Shown here: one piece after another, positions 56,642-63,850 of the stretch | Numbering within the stretch: position 1 is the stretch's first letter | Layout of the letters: each line of letters opens with the position of its first letter | Origin: Klebsiella oxytoca NBRC 105695 | GTDB lineage: Bacteria > Pseudomonadota > Gammaproteobacteria > Enterobacterales > Enterobacteriaceae | Length of the DNA stretch: 64,000 bases | Direction of reading: 5' to 3' | Assembly (NCBI RefSeq): GCF_001598695.1 | Contig: NZ_BCZK01000008.1 | Coordinates: 62,001 to 126,000 of the forward strand | Made by a program: the position numbers and the translations under genes | The notes under the pieces: model-generated | Databases searched by the model: none | Told to the model about the DNA's origin: nothing | The model's input: the letters and a program-made list of their open reading frames with translations, nothing else

Positions 56642-57793
56642 TCAGGGTTGAGCGGATATCACCATCTGCGACGGGCTGCCAACCGGGGTATAGTCCGGAG
56701 AGAACGTCAGCCTGCCATCCTTCGGCGCGACGCGAAAGCGGGTGATGTTGTCGCTACGCTGGTTCATGACGTACAGCCACTGCCCCTGACTGTCGAGCGT
56801 CAGCGTGCGCGGATAGTCGCCGCGGGTCCAGATATCGTCCTGATGGCGCAGGCTGCCGTCGGCCAGCACCGTAAAGTGGCCGATGCTGTTATGCAGTCGA
56901 TTAGCAACGTACAGCTGCTTGCCGTCGCGGCTCAGAACCAGACCGGCGGCAAAACTGGTGCCCTTATACGCTTCCGGCAGCGCCGAGACCGTTTTCCCCT
57001 CGCGCAACAGGCCGCTTTGCTTATCGAGATGATAGAAAGTGAGCGTCGACGCCTCTTCGTTAATTAACCATAGCCCGTCGCCCTGCGGCGTAAACACAAA
57101 ATGGCGCGGTCCGGCGCCGGGAGATGAGGCCGCAATAAACGGCGGATCGTTCGGCGTTAGCTTCCCGGTGGCGTTATCCAGCCGGTACTGATAGATCCGA
57201 TCCAGCCCGAGGTCGGTGGAGTAAACGAACTTACCGCTGGGATCGGCGGCGATCATATGGGCGTGGGGGCCGTTATGATCGCTAATGGCAAAACTGCCTT
57301 CGACGGCTGCCGCCGGGCGTTCCGCACCCGCAGGGCCTTGATCCTGATGCACGTCCACCGCCTCGCCCAGGTTACCATCTTCTTTCACCGGCAGCACGGC
57401 GATACTGCCGCTGACGTAGTTTGCCACCAGCAGATGGCGTCCATCGGGAGTCAGGGAGAGATAAACCGGCCCGGCGCCGCCGGAAGCGACCTGATTCAGC
57501 TCACGCAGTTCGCCGTTACTGCCGATGCGCCACGCCTGCACCACACCCTTTTCCACTTCGCTGGCGGCGTACAGGGTTTTGCCATCCGCCGAAACGGTGA
57601 GCTGGGCCAGGTTAGGTAGCTTAGCGACCAGCGCTTTATCGCGCAGCTCCCCAGTCTGGTTATCGACGGTAAAGCGATACAGGCCTTCCCCATTGGGGTT
57701 GTAGGTACCGACCCAGGCGTACTGGGTTTGCGCAGCGGCGCCGGCGGCGAGCAGAGAGAGTGAAGCAACAAGCAGGTGACGAGCGGTTGGCAT
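56642..57793 (-). CDS. Exported lactonase-fold (YbhE/6-phosphogluconolactonase-like) beta-propeller
   Basis: A 383-residue seven-bladed propeller of the lactonase family (PF10282), to which E. coli Pgl/YbhE belongs. Unlike the cytoplasmic Pgl it begins with a signal peptide (MPTARHLLVASLSLLAAGAAAQ), so it should be periplasmic. Repeated blade motifs include TVSADGKTLYAASE, SLTPDGRHLLVANYVSGSI, HMIAADPSGKFVYSTDLG, FTPQGDGLWLINE, LSRDGKQLYVANR and LDSQGQWLYVMNQ; the GPHAH and RHFVF segments line the presumed active site. RBS AAGGAG. It lies between dgaF-like and the PRD regulator. A role in opening an aldonolactone before uptake is a guess. Confidence 0.85.
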   Translation of the reverse strand: MPTARHLLVASLSLLAAGAAAQTQYAWVGTYNPNGEGLYRFTVDNQTGELRDKALVAKLPNLAQLTVSADGKTLYAASEVEKGVVQAWRIGSNGELRELNQVASGGAGPVYLSLTPDGRHLLVANYVSGSIAVLPVKEDGNLGEAVDVHQDQGPAGAERPAAAVEGSFAISDHNGPHAHMIAADPSGKFVYSTDLGLDRIYQYRLDNATGKLTPNDPPFIAASSPGAGPRHFVFTPQGDGLWLINEEASTLTFYHLDKQSGLLREGKTVSALPEAYKGTSFAAGLVLSRDGKQLYVANRLHNSIGHFTVLADGSLRHQDDIWTRGDYPRTLTLDSQGQWLYVMNQRSDNITRFRVAPKDGRLTFSPDYTPVGSPSQMVISAQP

Positions 57794-57914
57794 GGTGACT
57801 CCTTGATGGTTCGGTGGAGGTTTCCCCTTACCCTAATCCTCGCCCATAGGGCCGAGGGCGCAGTTCGGTATTTCTTCGCGCGATCGGCGCAAAAGGCTCC
57901 GTCTCTGCTTTTCT

Positions 57915-57937
57915 CCCTCTCCCTGTCAGGGAGAGGG
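57915..57937. repeat. CCCTCTCCCTG/CAGGGAGAGGG hairpin repeat
   Basis: Perfect 11-bp inverted repeat with a 1-nt centre between the lactonase-fold gene and the dgaF-like gene, similar to the hairpins at 2225 and 53809. It may attenuate transcription between the two groups. Confidence 0.7.
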
Positions 57938-57960
57938 CCAGGATGGAGGGGCAATCGGCG

Positions 57961-58701
57961 CTATTGTACTAACTGTTTGGTGATCGAAAGCAGCTGACGC
58001 ACGTCCGCCGGGCGGGTATTACCGCTGGCTTTATCAATAATCGAACTGTAGATATGCGGGATAATTTTACTCACGCCGGCGTCCAGCGCGATCTGCAGGA
58101 TCTCGCCGTAGTTTTCCAGATCGATCCCGCCGGTGGGCTCCAGCCAGAAATCATGACGGGCGCAGGCCTCGGCCACCGCAATAAACTCGTCACGATGCTT
58201 TAGCCCGCCCATCGGAAAGTATTTAATTGAACTGCCGCCCATATCTTTCAGCAGGGCAATCGCGGTTTCCAGCGGCACGATGCCGTCCGGCGCGCCGCTG
58301 CTGAGCGGGCCGGTGGAGATCTTCACCCTTCCCGGCGTACCGGTTGGCGACACCAGGCCGTTAACCACGGTTTCGTTCTGGCCCAGCAGCGCGCGGCTGG
58401 TCGCCACGCCGGTAAATACCTGGTTGACGTGCTGCGGCTGCACCTGACGCGAAATTTCGCTGACCATCGCCGACTGGTTCGGGTCGCCCGCGCCCAGCCC
58501 CACGGAGAGCGCGTTATCAATCCGCTGCGCGTATTCACGCATATCGGCAACCGCGCTGGCGACGTCCGGGTAATTTTTGGAGAGCACGCCCACCAGTACA
58601 TGACCTTCCGCCGCCTCATAAATCTCGCTGGCGTTCTCTTTGCTTACCGCCAGCACGTTCAGGCAGACGCGGTCACGATAAAAATTAGGGGTCAGTTTCA
58701 T
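57961..58701 (-). CDS. dgaF: DgaF-like 2-keto-3-deoxy-phosphogluconate aldolase (EF_0839 family)
   Basis: A 246-residue TIM-barrel protein of the KDGP aldolase family represented by Salmonella DgaF, which splits 2-keto-3-deoxygluconate-6-phosphate to pyruvate and glyceraldehyde-3-phosphate. Characteristic pieces: the N-terminal FYRDRVCLNVLAVSKENA, LSVGLGAGDPNQS, VFTGVATSRALLGQNETVVNGLVSPTG, the lysine in GGSSIKYFPMGGLKH and the LEPTGGIDLENY barrel end. The start overlaps the stop of the lyase gene (ATGA). In this operon the phosphorylating PTS of the dga system is replaced, so whether the substrate is phosphorylated is unproven. Confidence 0.88.
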   Translation of the reverse strand: MKLTPNFYRDRVCLNVLAVSKENASEIYEAAEGHVLVGVLSKNYPDVASAVADMREYAQRIDNALSVGLGAGDPNQSAMVSEISRQVQPQHVNQVFTGVATSRALLGQNETVVNGLVSPTGTPGRVKISTGPLSSGAPDGIVPLETAIALLKDMGGSSIKYFPMGGLKHRDEFIAVAEACARHDFWLEPTGGIDLENYGEILQIALDAGVSKIIPHIYSSIIDKASGNTRPADVRQLLSITKQLVQ

Positions 58702-59816
58702 GCGTTTTTCTCCTTGTTCAAAACCTCTGCGATGCGACGGGAGACAATCTCCAGTTGCTGCGCGTTCACGCTGCGGACATCAGCTTCAATAATGCCTTCA
58801 TTTGCTTTATAGCCACGGAAGTAGATGGCGTATTCGCCCTGCTTCAGCGCATTGACCAGATCGCCGGTGTTGACGCCGGTCACCGCTTCATCAAACTTAA
58901 TCTCCGCCCGCGCGATATCGCGGCCGGCGCTGTCCCAGACCACGCGCGCGGTGACGCCATCGAGCGTATTAAGCTGCTGAATAAACGGCGTCATCTTCGC
59001 CACCATCTCTTCACCGCTCTCTTTGCTCGCCGTCAGATAGTGTTCAATGGCGCAGGTCAGGCCGAGGATCCCCTCTTTACCCACCTTCATCGCCCGGCCA
59101 ATGCCGTTCGACTGGCGTTTGACCCACTCAACGTATTGGGTTTTGCCGATAACCAGCCCGCTGGTCGGCCCTTCTATCGCCTTCGCGCCGCTATAAATCA
59201 CCAGATCCGCGCCGGCGCGATAGTAGGCCTGGAGGTCTTCTTCCGCCGCCGCATCGACAATCAGCGGCAGATTATGGCTCTTCGCCACCGCTGCCGCCTG
59301 CGCCACGTTGAGCATGCTTTTCTGCACGCAGTGGTGGGATTTGATATACAGAATGGCCGCGGTGCGCGGGGTGATAGCCGCCGCCAGCTGCCCGGCAGAA
59401 CATTCGTTGGCGTAGCCCGCTTCCACCAGCCTGCCGCCGCCCAGCGCTACCATGGTGCCCACCGGCGCGCCAAAGTTGACGTTGTGGCCCTTAGGCAGCA
59501 CGATTTCGTTGTTTTCAATCGGCGTCACGTGCAGGTTTTCCAGCAGCCAGTCGCTGTCTTTTACCAGCACCGCCGCCACCGACTGGGCGATGCCCGCCGA
59601 GGCGCAGGAGACCACGGTCGCCCCTTCCACGTCCAGCAGCTTCGCAATATACGCGCCGGTTTTATTGACCAGATCTTTCATCTCGAAGTACTGGTTCATC
59701 CCCGCCATCGCGGCTTCCACGACTTCCTGTCGCGGCGTCGAGACGCCGAGAATGGTCATGCGCCCGGAGGTGTTAATGACCCGCTTTAAATCATATTTCT
59801 CAAAAATCGAAGGCAT
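58698..59816 (-). CDS. dgaE: DgaE-like PLP-dependent ammonia lyase (SelA-related)
   Basis: A 372-residue fold-type-I PLP enzyme of the SelA-related family. Salmonella DgaE converts D-glucosaminate-6-phosphate to 2-keto-3-deoxygluconate-6-phosphate and ammonia. Lys212 in VIYSGAKAIEGPTSG is the cofactor lysine, LIVDAAAEEDL (Asp188) binds the pyridine nitrogen, and SCASAGIAQSVAA is the phosphate-binding loop. It overlaps the amidohydrolase gene by 17 bp and dgaF by 4 bp, implying tight coupling of deacylation, deamination and aldol cleavage. The true substrate in this operon could be a different 2-amino sugar acid. Confidence 0.9.
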   Translation of the reverse strand: MPSIFEKYDLKRVINTSGRMTILGVSTPRQEVVEAAMAGMNQYFEMKDLVNKTGAYIAKLLDVEGATVVSCASAGIAQSVAAVLVKDSDWLLENLHVTPIENNEIVLPKGHNVNFGAPVGTMVALGGGRLVEAGYANECSAGQLAAAITPRTAAILYIKSHHCVQKSMLNVAQAAAVAKSHNLPLIVDAAAEEDLQAYYRAGADLVIYSGAKAIEGPTSGLVIGKTQYVEWVKRQSNGIGRAMKVGKEGILGLTCAIEHYLTASKESGEEMVAKMTPFIQQLNTLDGVTARVVWDSAGRDIARAEIKFDEAVTGVNTGDLVNALKQGEYAIYFRGYKANEGIIEADVRSVNAQQLEIVSRRIAEVLNKEKNA

Positions 59817-60933
59817 TTTCCGCGCTCCCTTGTTCGGTCAGATAGCCCTTGCCCGCGCGAATGGCGGCAAGCGGCAGCAGAATCTTGTCGGCCTGAAGGC
59901 TCTCTTTTTCAGCATCCACCAGCACCGTTGGCATCTGCGCGAGAGTAAACAGCGTCAGGTCGGCGTCATAGCCCACTTCCAGCCGCCCTTTATGGGAAAG
60001 ATGCAGGCCTTCCGCGGCGTTGGCGGTCACGCAGTCGATAACCTGCGGCAGCGACATCCCTATAGCGAGGAATTTCGACATCACCAGCGCCAGCGAGCGC
60101 ACCGGACCGTCGATACGGTTGCGGCAGTAGATATCGGAGCTGATGGTGTGCGGCAGAATGCCCATGGCAATCGCCCGGCGCGCCACTTCGAAGCTGAAGC
60201 TGGCGGTGCCGTGGCCGATATCAAGGCGCACGCCGCGCTGTAGCGCGCGGGTAATCGAACTCTTCAGCTCGCCGGACGGCGTCAGAATGCGATTGGGCTT
60301 GCCGTTATAGCAGTGAGTAATAATGTCGCCGGAGGTCAACAGATCGGCGATTTCATCCAGATCGGGCGGATTGTTGCCGATATGCACCATCAGCGGCAGG
60401 CCGCAGTTTTCCTGCTGAATTGCCTTTGCGCGCGCCAGCGGCGTAATGCCGTTTTCACCCACCACGCTGCTGCTCATCCGCGCCTTCAGGCCGACGATAA
60501 AGTTCGGGTAGCGGTTGACCGCCTGCTTCACCGCCTCTGCGTCGATATTCGCCATATTGGCCAGTTCATTCTGGGCAATCAGCCCGACGCGGGAAATGTT
60601 AAGCAGGGCATAAACCTCGGTCGCGGCTTTGCGGGTCAGTTGGTAGAAGTCATCAACGTCGTCCGCACCGGTGCTGCCCGCGTCAATCACGGTGGTCACG
60701 CCGGTAGCAACCCCCACGCTGTCCGGCTCATCATGGTAAATCGGCGAGTTCGGATAGCAGTGAACGTGAGAGTCAATCCAGCCTGCGCTGACGTAATAGC
60801 GGCCGTCCAGTTCAAGGGTTTTGCGCGCAGGCGCGCTAATCTCGCCAAGCGCCGCGATTTTACCGTCCCGGATGGCGATATCGGTCAGGGTATCGTCGAC
60901 GAGGCGCGCACGGCGCAGGAGTAAATCAAACAT
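59800..60933 (-). CDS. Amidohydrolase/deacetylase family metallohydrolase (EF_0837 family, cog3964)
   Basis: A 377-residue amidohydrolase-superfamily enzyme, often misnamed dihydroorotase. All expected binuclear-site ligands are visible: HxH in GWIDSHVH (His56, His58), the bridging lysine in FIVGLKARMS, histidines in LMVHIGNNP and ITHCYNG, and the catalytic aspartate in HTISSDIYCRN. Characterised relatives in cog3964 hydrolyse acetyl esters or weakly N-acetyl-D-amino acids. Next to a 2-amino-acid lyase, removal of an N-acyl group from an amino sugar acid is a reasonable prediction. RBS AGGAGAG; overlaps the lyase gene by 17 bp. Confidence 0.88.
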   Translation of the reverse strand: MFDLLLRRARLVDDTLTDIAIRDGKIAALGEISAPARKTLELDGRYYVSAGWIDSHVHCYPNSPIYHDEPDSVGVATGVTTVIDAGSTGADDVDDFYQLTRKAATEVYALLNISRVGLIAQNELANMANIDAEAVKQAVNRYPNFIVGLKARMSSSVVGENGITPLARAKAIQQENCGLPLMVHIGNNPPDLDEIADLLTSGDIITHCYNGKPNRILTPSGELKSSITRALQRGVRLDIGHGTASFSFEVARRAIAMGILPHTISSDIYCRNRIDGPVRSLALVMSKFLAIGMSLPQVIDCVTANAAEGLHLSHKGRLEVGYDADLTLFTLAQMPTVLVDAEKESLQADKILLPLAAIRAGKGYLTEQGSAENAFDF

Positions 60934-60975
60934 ATCTCTCTCCTGTTAACGCGGGCGCCGAGGCGCCCGCAGGAC

Positions 60976-61620
60976 TTAACTAATCGCCACCGGGAAGATT
61001 GACCCAAGAAGCATGGCGCCAAGGATCGCGCCGCCGGTGATAGGCTTCTGCCAGATGTAGAACAGCAGCGCGCCCACCAGGGAACCGATGCCGATTGGAA
61101 TAGAAGCGGTCATGGCGCTGAGGATAATCAACGGTCCGAGGAAGCGGCCTGAGGCGTTACCGGCCCCCATCATGACGTCCGCGCCGTAGGTGGAGTCGCT
61201 CTGGTTGATGGTGAATTTGCGCGCCAGGATAATGATGTAGCCAATGGCGAGCCCCAGCACCAGGCCAGTGACCAGTGAGGCGGCAAAGTTGGCGACCGGG
61301 AAAACAAAGCCCGCGCCGAGCAGCAGCGCCGGAACGCCTAAGCCGACGCCGGTCTGGATCGCCCCGCCGATATCCAGAATCCCCACCAGTGAGCCTTCGA
61401 TAATACGCGCGAACAGGAAGCTGGCGCCGAACGCCGCTACCGCGCCGTAGGCACCGGTATCAATTCCCGCTTTCAGCATCGCCACGAAGGCGACTTCGTT
61501 AAACGCGCCGATGCCGTAGAGGTAGTACATATGCGTCCCGGCAAAAACGCCGGCGGAGAGCAGACCAACAAAGATCGGGAACGACCAGTCGGCATACCAA
61601 AAACCTTTATTTTGTTCCAT
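60976..61620 (-). CDS. DUF4310 family inner-membrane protein (EF_0833/AHA_3914)
   Basis: A 214-residue hydrophobic protein with about six transmembrane stretches and an amphipathic N-terminus (MEQNKGFWYADWSFPIF). Function unknown; it occurs only in this conserved cluster. Gly/Ala-rich helices include GGAIQTGVGLGVPALLLG (residues 85-102), a motif that reappears in the adjacent DUF4311 protein, and PVANFAASLV (108-117). Together with DUF4311 it is the probable membrane channel of a carrier. RBS GGGG. It follows DUF4311 by 12 bp and precedes the amidohydrolase by 42 bp. Confidence 0.88.
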   Translation of the reverse strand: MEQNKGFWYADWSFPIFVGLLSAGVFAGTHMYYLYGIGAFNEVAFVAMLKAGIDTGAYGAVAAFGASFLFARIIEGSLVGILDIGGAIQTGVGLGVPALLLGAGFVFPVANFAASLVTGLVLGLAIGYIIILARKFTINQSDSTYGADVMMGAGNASGRFLGPLIILSAMTASIPIGIGSLVGALLFYIWQKPITGGAILGAMLLGSIFPVAIS

Positions 61621-61632
61621 GAGAGGCCCCTG

Positions 61633-62409
61633 TTATTTACCGCTGAGCGAGTTGTGGATCAGTTCCAGCCAGTTCGGCACGGTCAGATGGAAGGATTCAA
61701 TCATCTTCATGTCGAAACCGCGGAAGAAGCCGCTCAGAACGAACAGCGCAACGATTGCTACCATCATCACTTTGGTGACGCGGTGCCAGCCGCTCTCTTC
61801 CACGCCTTTCCCGATCAGGATGCCCAGCACCAGGCCCGGGACGGCGTTACCCATAATCAGCTGCGCCGCGCCGCCGAAAATCGTCGCCCAAAAGCCCGAC
61901 TTTTTGCCGGCATCAATCGCCGCCAGCCAGAAGATGACCGGCATCACCGTGTTCACCAGCAGGTTTGCCGCCGGAACCAGCACTTTGACCGCCGTCACCT
62001 GTAGCGCTTCCGGTACTGAAGAGGCGGTCAGGTTGAGGAAAGCCACAACGATCATGCCGATAATGCCGCAAGCGATGGCCATCTTTTTCGGATCGTGCAG
62101 CGTCTCGCCGACGTTGCGGTTTTTGATCATCAGCGCTGCCGCCCCCCAGTTGGGGATGATGCGGTGGTCAACGTCCTGAGTGAAGGAGCCTGCCGCGACG
62201 GAAGAGGCCCAGGCGTTGAAGAAGAAGCCCAGACCAAAAGAGAAGTGTGAAGCCGGATCGCCTTCACATGAATTCAGCTCGCCCAAGGTACGAAACGCCC
62301 CCATCCCCTGCGTGGTGGGCGCATGAAACATGCGTGCCGCTCCGGCGCCTACGCCGACGCCGACCAGGCCGCCGATGATGAGCGATTTTATTAAAATTAT
62401 CAGGAACAT
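61633..62409 (-). CDS. DUF4311 family inner-membrane protein (EF_0832/AHA_3913)
   Basis: A 258-residue protein with about seven hydrophobic stretches and a conserved polar loop GAFRTLGELNSCEGDPASHFSFGLGF (described in pieces: residues 38-61). Function unknown; restricted to clusters of this type. Contains PAANLLVNTVMP (146-157) and GGAAQLIMGNAVPGLVLG (179-196), both with counterparts in DUF4310, which suggests common descent and a heteromeric membrane unit. By size and place it corresponds to the EIIC/EIID membrane subunits of the dga PTS it replaces. Confidence 0.88.
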   Translation of the reverse strand: MFLIILIKSLIIGGLVGVGVGAGAARMFHAPTTQGMGAFRTLGELNSCEGDPASHFSFGLGFFFNAWASSVAAGSFTQDVDHRIIPNWGAAALMIKNRNVGETLHDPKKMAIACGIIGMIVVAFLNLTASSVPEALQVTAVKVLVPAANLLVNTVMPVIFWLAAIDAGKKSGFWATIFGGAAQLIMGNAVPGLVLGILIGKGVEESGWHRVTKVMMVAIVALFVLSGFFRGFDMKMIESFHLTVPNWLELIHNSLSGK

Positions 62410-62430
62410 AGTCTGACCCTTTGGTGAAAA

Positions 62431-62730
62431 TCAGGTTTGCGTGACGAAATCCACTTTATCGAGATTAATGGCGGTCACGGTGACGGTAACGTTCAGCTCC
62501 ACGCTGTAGGTCCGTCGCTCACGGCGCAGAAAGAAGAATAAAAATGCCTCTTTCCGTACCGCTTCACGCGCATGAACAACCTCCACATCCTGTGGTTCAA
62601 TACGCAGTAAGATGTGCGGCGACGTTTTCATCACCGCCGCCTGGACATGGTTCAGGGCATCGGCGAAAGCACGCGTTTTGCTCTCGCCTTTGCCGGTAAC
62701 GCTCACCGTGGTGGTGAATTGCTCTTTCAT
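62431..62730 (-). CDS. DUF4312 family protein (EF_0831)
   Basis: A 99-residue soluble alpha/beta protein of unknown function: MKEQFTTTVSVTGKGESKTR, AFADALNHVQAAVMK, HILLRIEPQDVEVVHAREA, then FLFFFLRRERRTYSVELNVTVTVTAI (residues about 68-93). The alternating hydrophobic C-terminal half is beta-rich rather than membrane spanning. The ATG at 62730 or a GTG at 62736 may be used; the GTG would overlap the SFCGS stop (GTGA). Second small soluble component of the predicted carrier. Confidence 0.85.
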   Translation of the reverse strand: MKEQFTTTVSVTGKGESKTRAFADALNHVQAAVMKTSPHILLRIEPQDVEVVHAREAVRKEAFLFFFLRRERRTYSVELNVTVTVTAINLDKVDFVTQT

Positions 62731-62732
62731 AC

Positions 62733-63095
62733 TCACGCGCCGTATTTCTTCTTCCAGGCTTCCACCAGGCGTTCGCCCAGTTCTTCTTTATCCATAAAGC
62801 CGAAGCCCAGTACGTTGTAGCCTTCGTTGATCGCGGTGACGCCCTCATCAACGGAACGCATGCCATATTTTGCTTTGTAGCCATGCTTATTCTGCGCGGT
62901 GATTGCCCCTGCGCCGCCGCTGCCGCAGAAAGAGATACCGAAGGTAGCGTTTTCGGCTTTCATCATGTCGCCCAGTTTCATATCCGCAGCAACGCCCGGA
63001 ACGACAACGGCGCGAGCGCCAGCTTTTTCCGCACCTGCGGCAACTTTTTGACCTTTACCCAGGCGATCGCCAATAACAACGGTGATTTGTTCCAT
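62733..63095 (-). CDS. Glycine-rich SFCGS family protein (EF_0830)
   Basis: A 120-residue Rossmann-like alpha/beta protein named for its SFCGS motif (residues 55-59) within GISFCGSGGAGAITA. Begins MEQITVVIGDRLGKGQKVAAG and ends with EGYNVLGFGFMDKEELGERLVEAWKKKYG. Function unknown. The cysteine in a Gly-rich loop resembles in general form an EIIB phosphocysteine loop or the G-x-C-x-T-G-x-G-A stretch of the E. coli YhfU (DUF2620) type; both are only suggestions. Strong RBS AAGGAG. Confidence 0.87.
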   Translation of the reverse strand: MEQITVVIGDRLGKGQKVAAGAEKAGARAVVVPGVAADMKLGDMMKAENATFGISFCGSGGAGAITAQNKHGYKAKYGMRSVDEGVTAINEGYNVLGFGFMDKEELGERLVEAWKKKYGA

Positions 63096-63106
63096 TTGTA
63101 TGCTCC

Positions 63107-63445
63107 TTACAGGTTATCTTTCGCGACTTCGAAGTGGACAGACAGCAGCCAGGCTTCTTCATCTGGCAGATTGCCGAACTGCGCGACCACTTCGCGGGCC
63201 AGCATCATTGAATCTTCTGAGATCTCTTCGAACAGGCTGGCATCCACTTCCGGCAGCGGCTCGCCGCTGATTGACCGATGGGCCATCGCCCGAACGTGGG
63301 AAGTCAGCATTTGCTCCTGAACGTCGTTGGGAACGATGTTGCGGCGGCTTAATAGCGCGAAAACCTGCTGCAGCATCCTGTCGGCCAGCTGTTCGGTTAG
63401 CGTGGCCTGCTCCTCTGGGACGTGTGTTACCGCTCCGTTATTCAC
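63107..63445 (-). CDS. Single-PRD protein (EF_0829/AHA_3910 family)
   Basis: First gene of the operon, 112 residues with a GTG start and GGGG upstream. It consists of one PTS-regulation domain: LTSHVRAMAHRSISGE with its histidines, the conserved acidic helix, and LPDEEAWLLSVHFEVAKDN. It has no DNA- or RNA-binding domain. In this cluster family it always heads the operon. A role as a phosphorylatable sensor that talks to the PRD regulator at 54709 is plausible but untested. Its 3' end repeats 12 bases of the promoter palindrome (see findings). Confidence 0.85.
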   Translation of the reverse strand: MNNGAVTHVPEEQATLTEQLADRMLQQVFALLSRRNIVPNDVQEQMLTSHVRAMAHRSISGEPLPEVDASLFEEISEDSMMLAREVVAQFGNLPDEEAWLLSVHFEVAKDNL

Positions 63446-63514
63446 TTGAATTACCCCGTTGATGTCTCTGGGGATAACACTAATGCCGGGGGATAAGAGT
63501 TTGTAGCGAGTTGT

Positions 63515-63534
63515 TTTCCACTTCGAAGTGGAAA
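63515..63534. promoter_or_regulatory. Perfect 20-bp palindrome upstream of the PRD-DUF431x-dga operon
   Basis: Arms TTTCCACTTC and GAAGTGGAAA with no spacer, 70 bp before the GTG start. Likely operator for the HTH-PRD regulator; inference from position. Confidence 0.65.
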
Positions 63535-63547
63535 GAACGACGGCATG

Positions 63548-63563
63548 TGTGATTCATTTCACA
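63548..63563. promoter_or_regulatory. CRP-binding site
   Basis: TGTGA-TTCATT-TCACA, a perfect two-half-site match to the CRP consensus, just upstream of the 20-bp palindrome. Indicates catabolite control of the operon. Confidence 0.82.
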
Positions 63564-63598
63564 TAACCACAGAGAATGTGTTCATTTAGCTAAATTCG

Positions 63599-63614
63599 CG
63601 TGATGAATATCACA
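63599..63614. promoter_or_regulatory. Second CRP-like site
   Basis: CGTGA-TGAATA-TCACA, one mismatch to the consensus, 51 bp upstream of the first site. Confidence 0.6.
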
Positions 63615-63796
63615 TAATCGCAGCGCTGGCGGCGCGGAACGACCTGAAGAGAAAAACGCAGAAATGTGATGGAACAGGTTTTTTATCCGCCCGCCAGGCT
63701 GCCGGGAAAGCGGAAAGGGTTGGGATCAAGGTGAGGATGGGAACAGGGCTTGAGGTTACCGACCGAGGATTCAGGTTTAGATTTGGGGTCTGGTAG

Positions 63797-63825
63797 GCCG
63801 GGCAAGGCGTCAGCCTCCGCCCGGC
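63797..63825. repeat. REP-like palindrome next to cybC
   Basis: GCCGGGC (63797-63803) and GCCCGGC (63819-63825) flank AAGGCGTCAGCCTCC, a typical enterobacterial intergenic hairpin downstream of cybC. Confidence 0.75.
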
Positions 63826-63850
63826 AGAAATACCCGAAATCTGCAGACGA

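Noticed and set aside
63446-63640. Sigma-54 promoter before the dga-type operon, as used by Salmonella dga
   Set aside because: No TGGCAC-N5-TTGC-like element on the minus strand, and the local regulator is a BglG/MtlR-type protein without a sigma-54 activator domain. CRP sites fit a sigma-70 promoter better.
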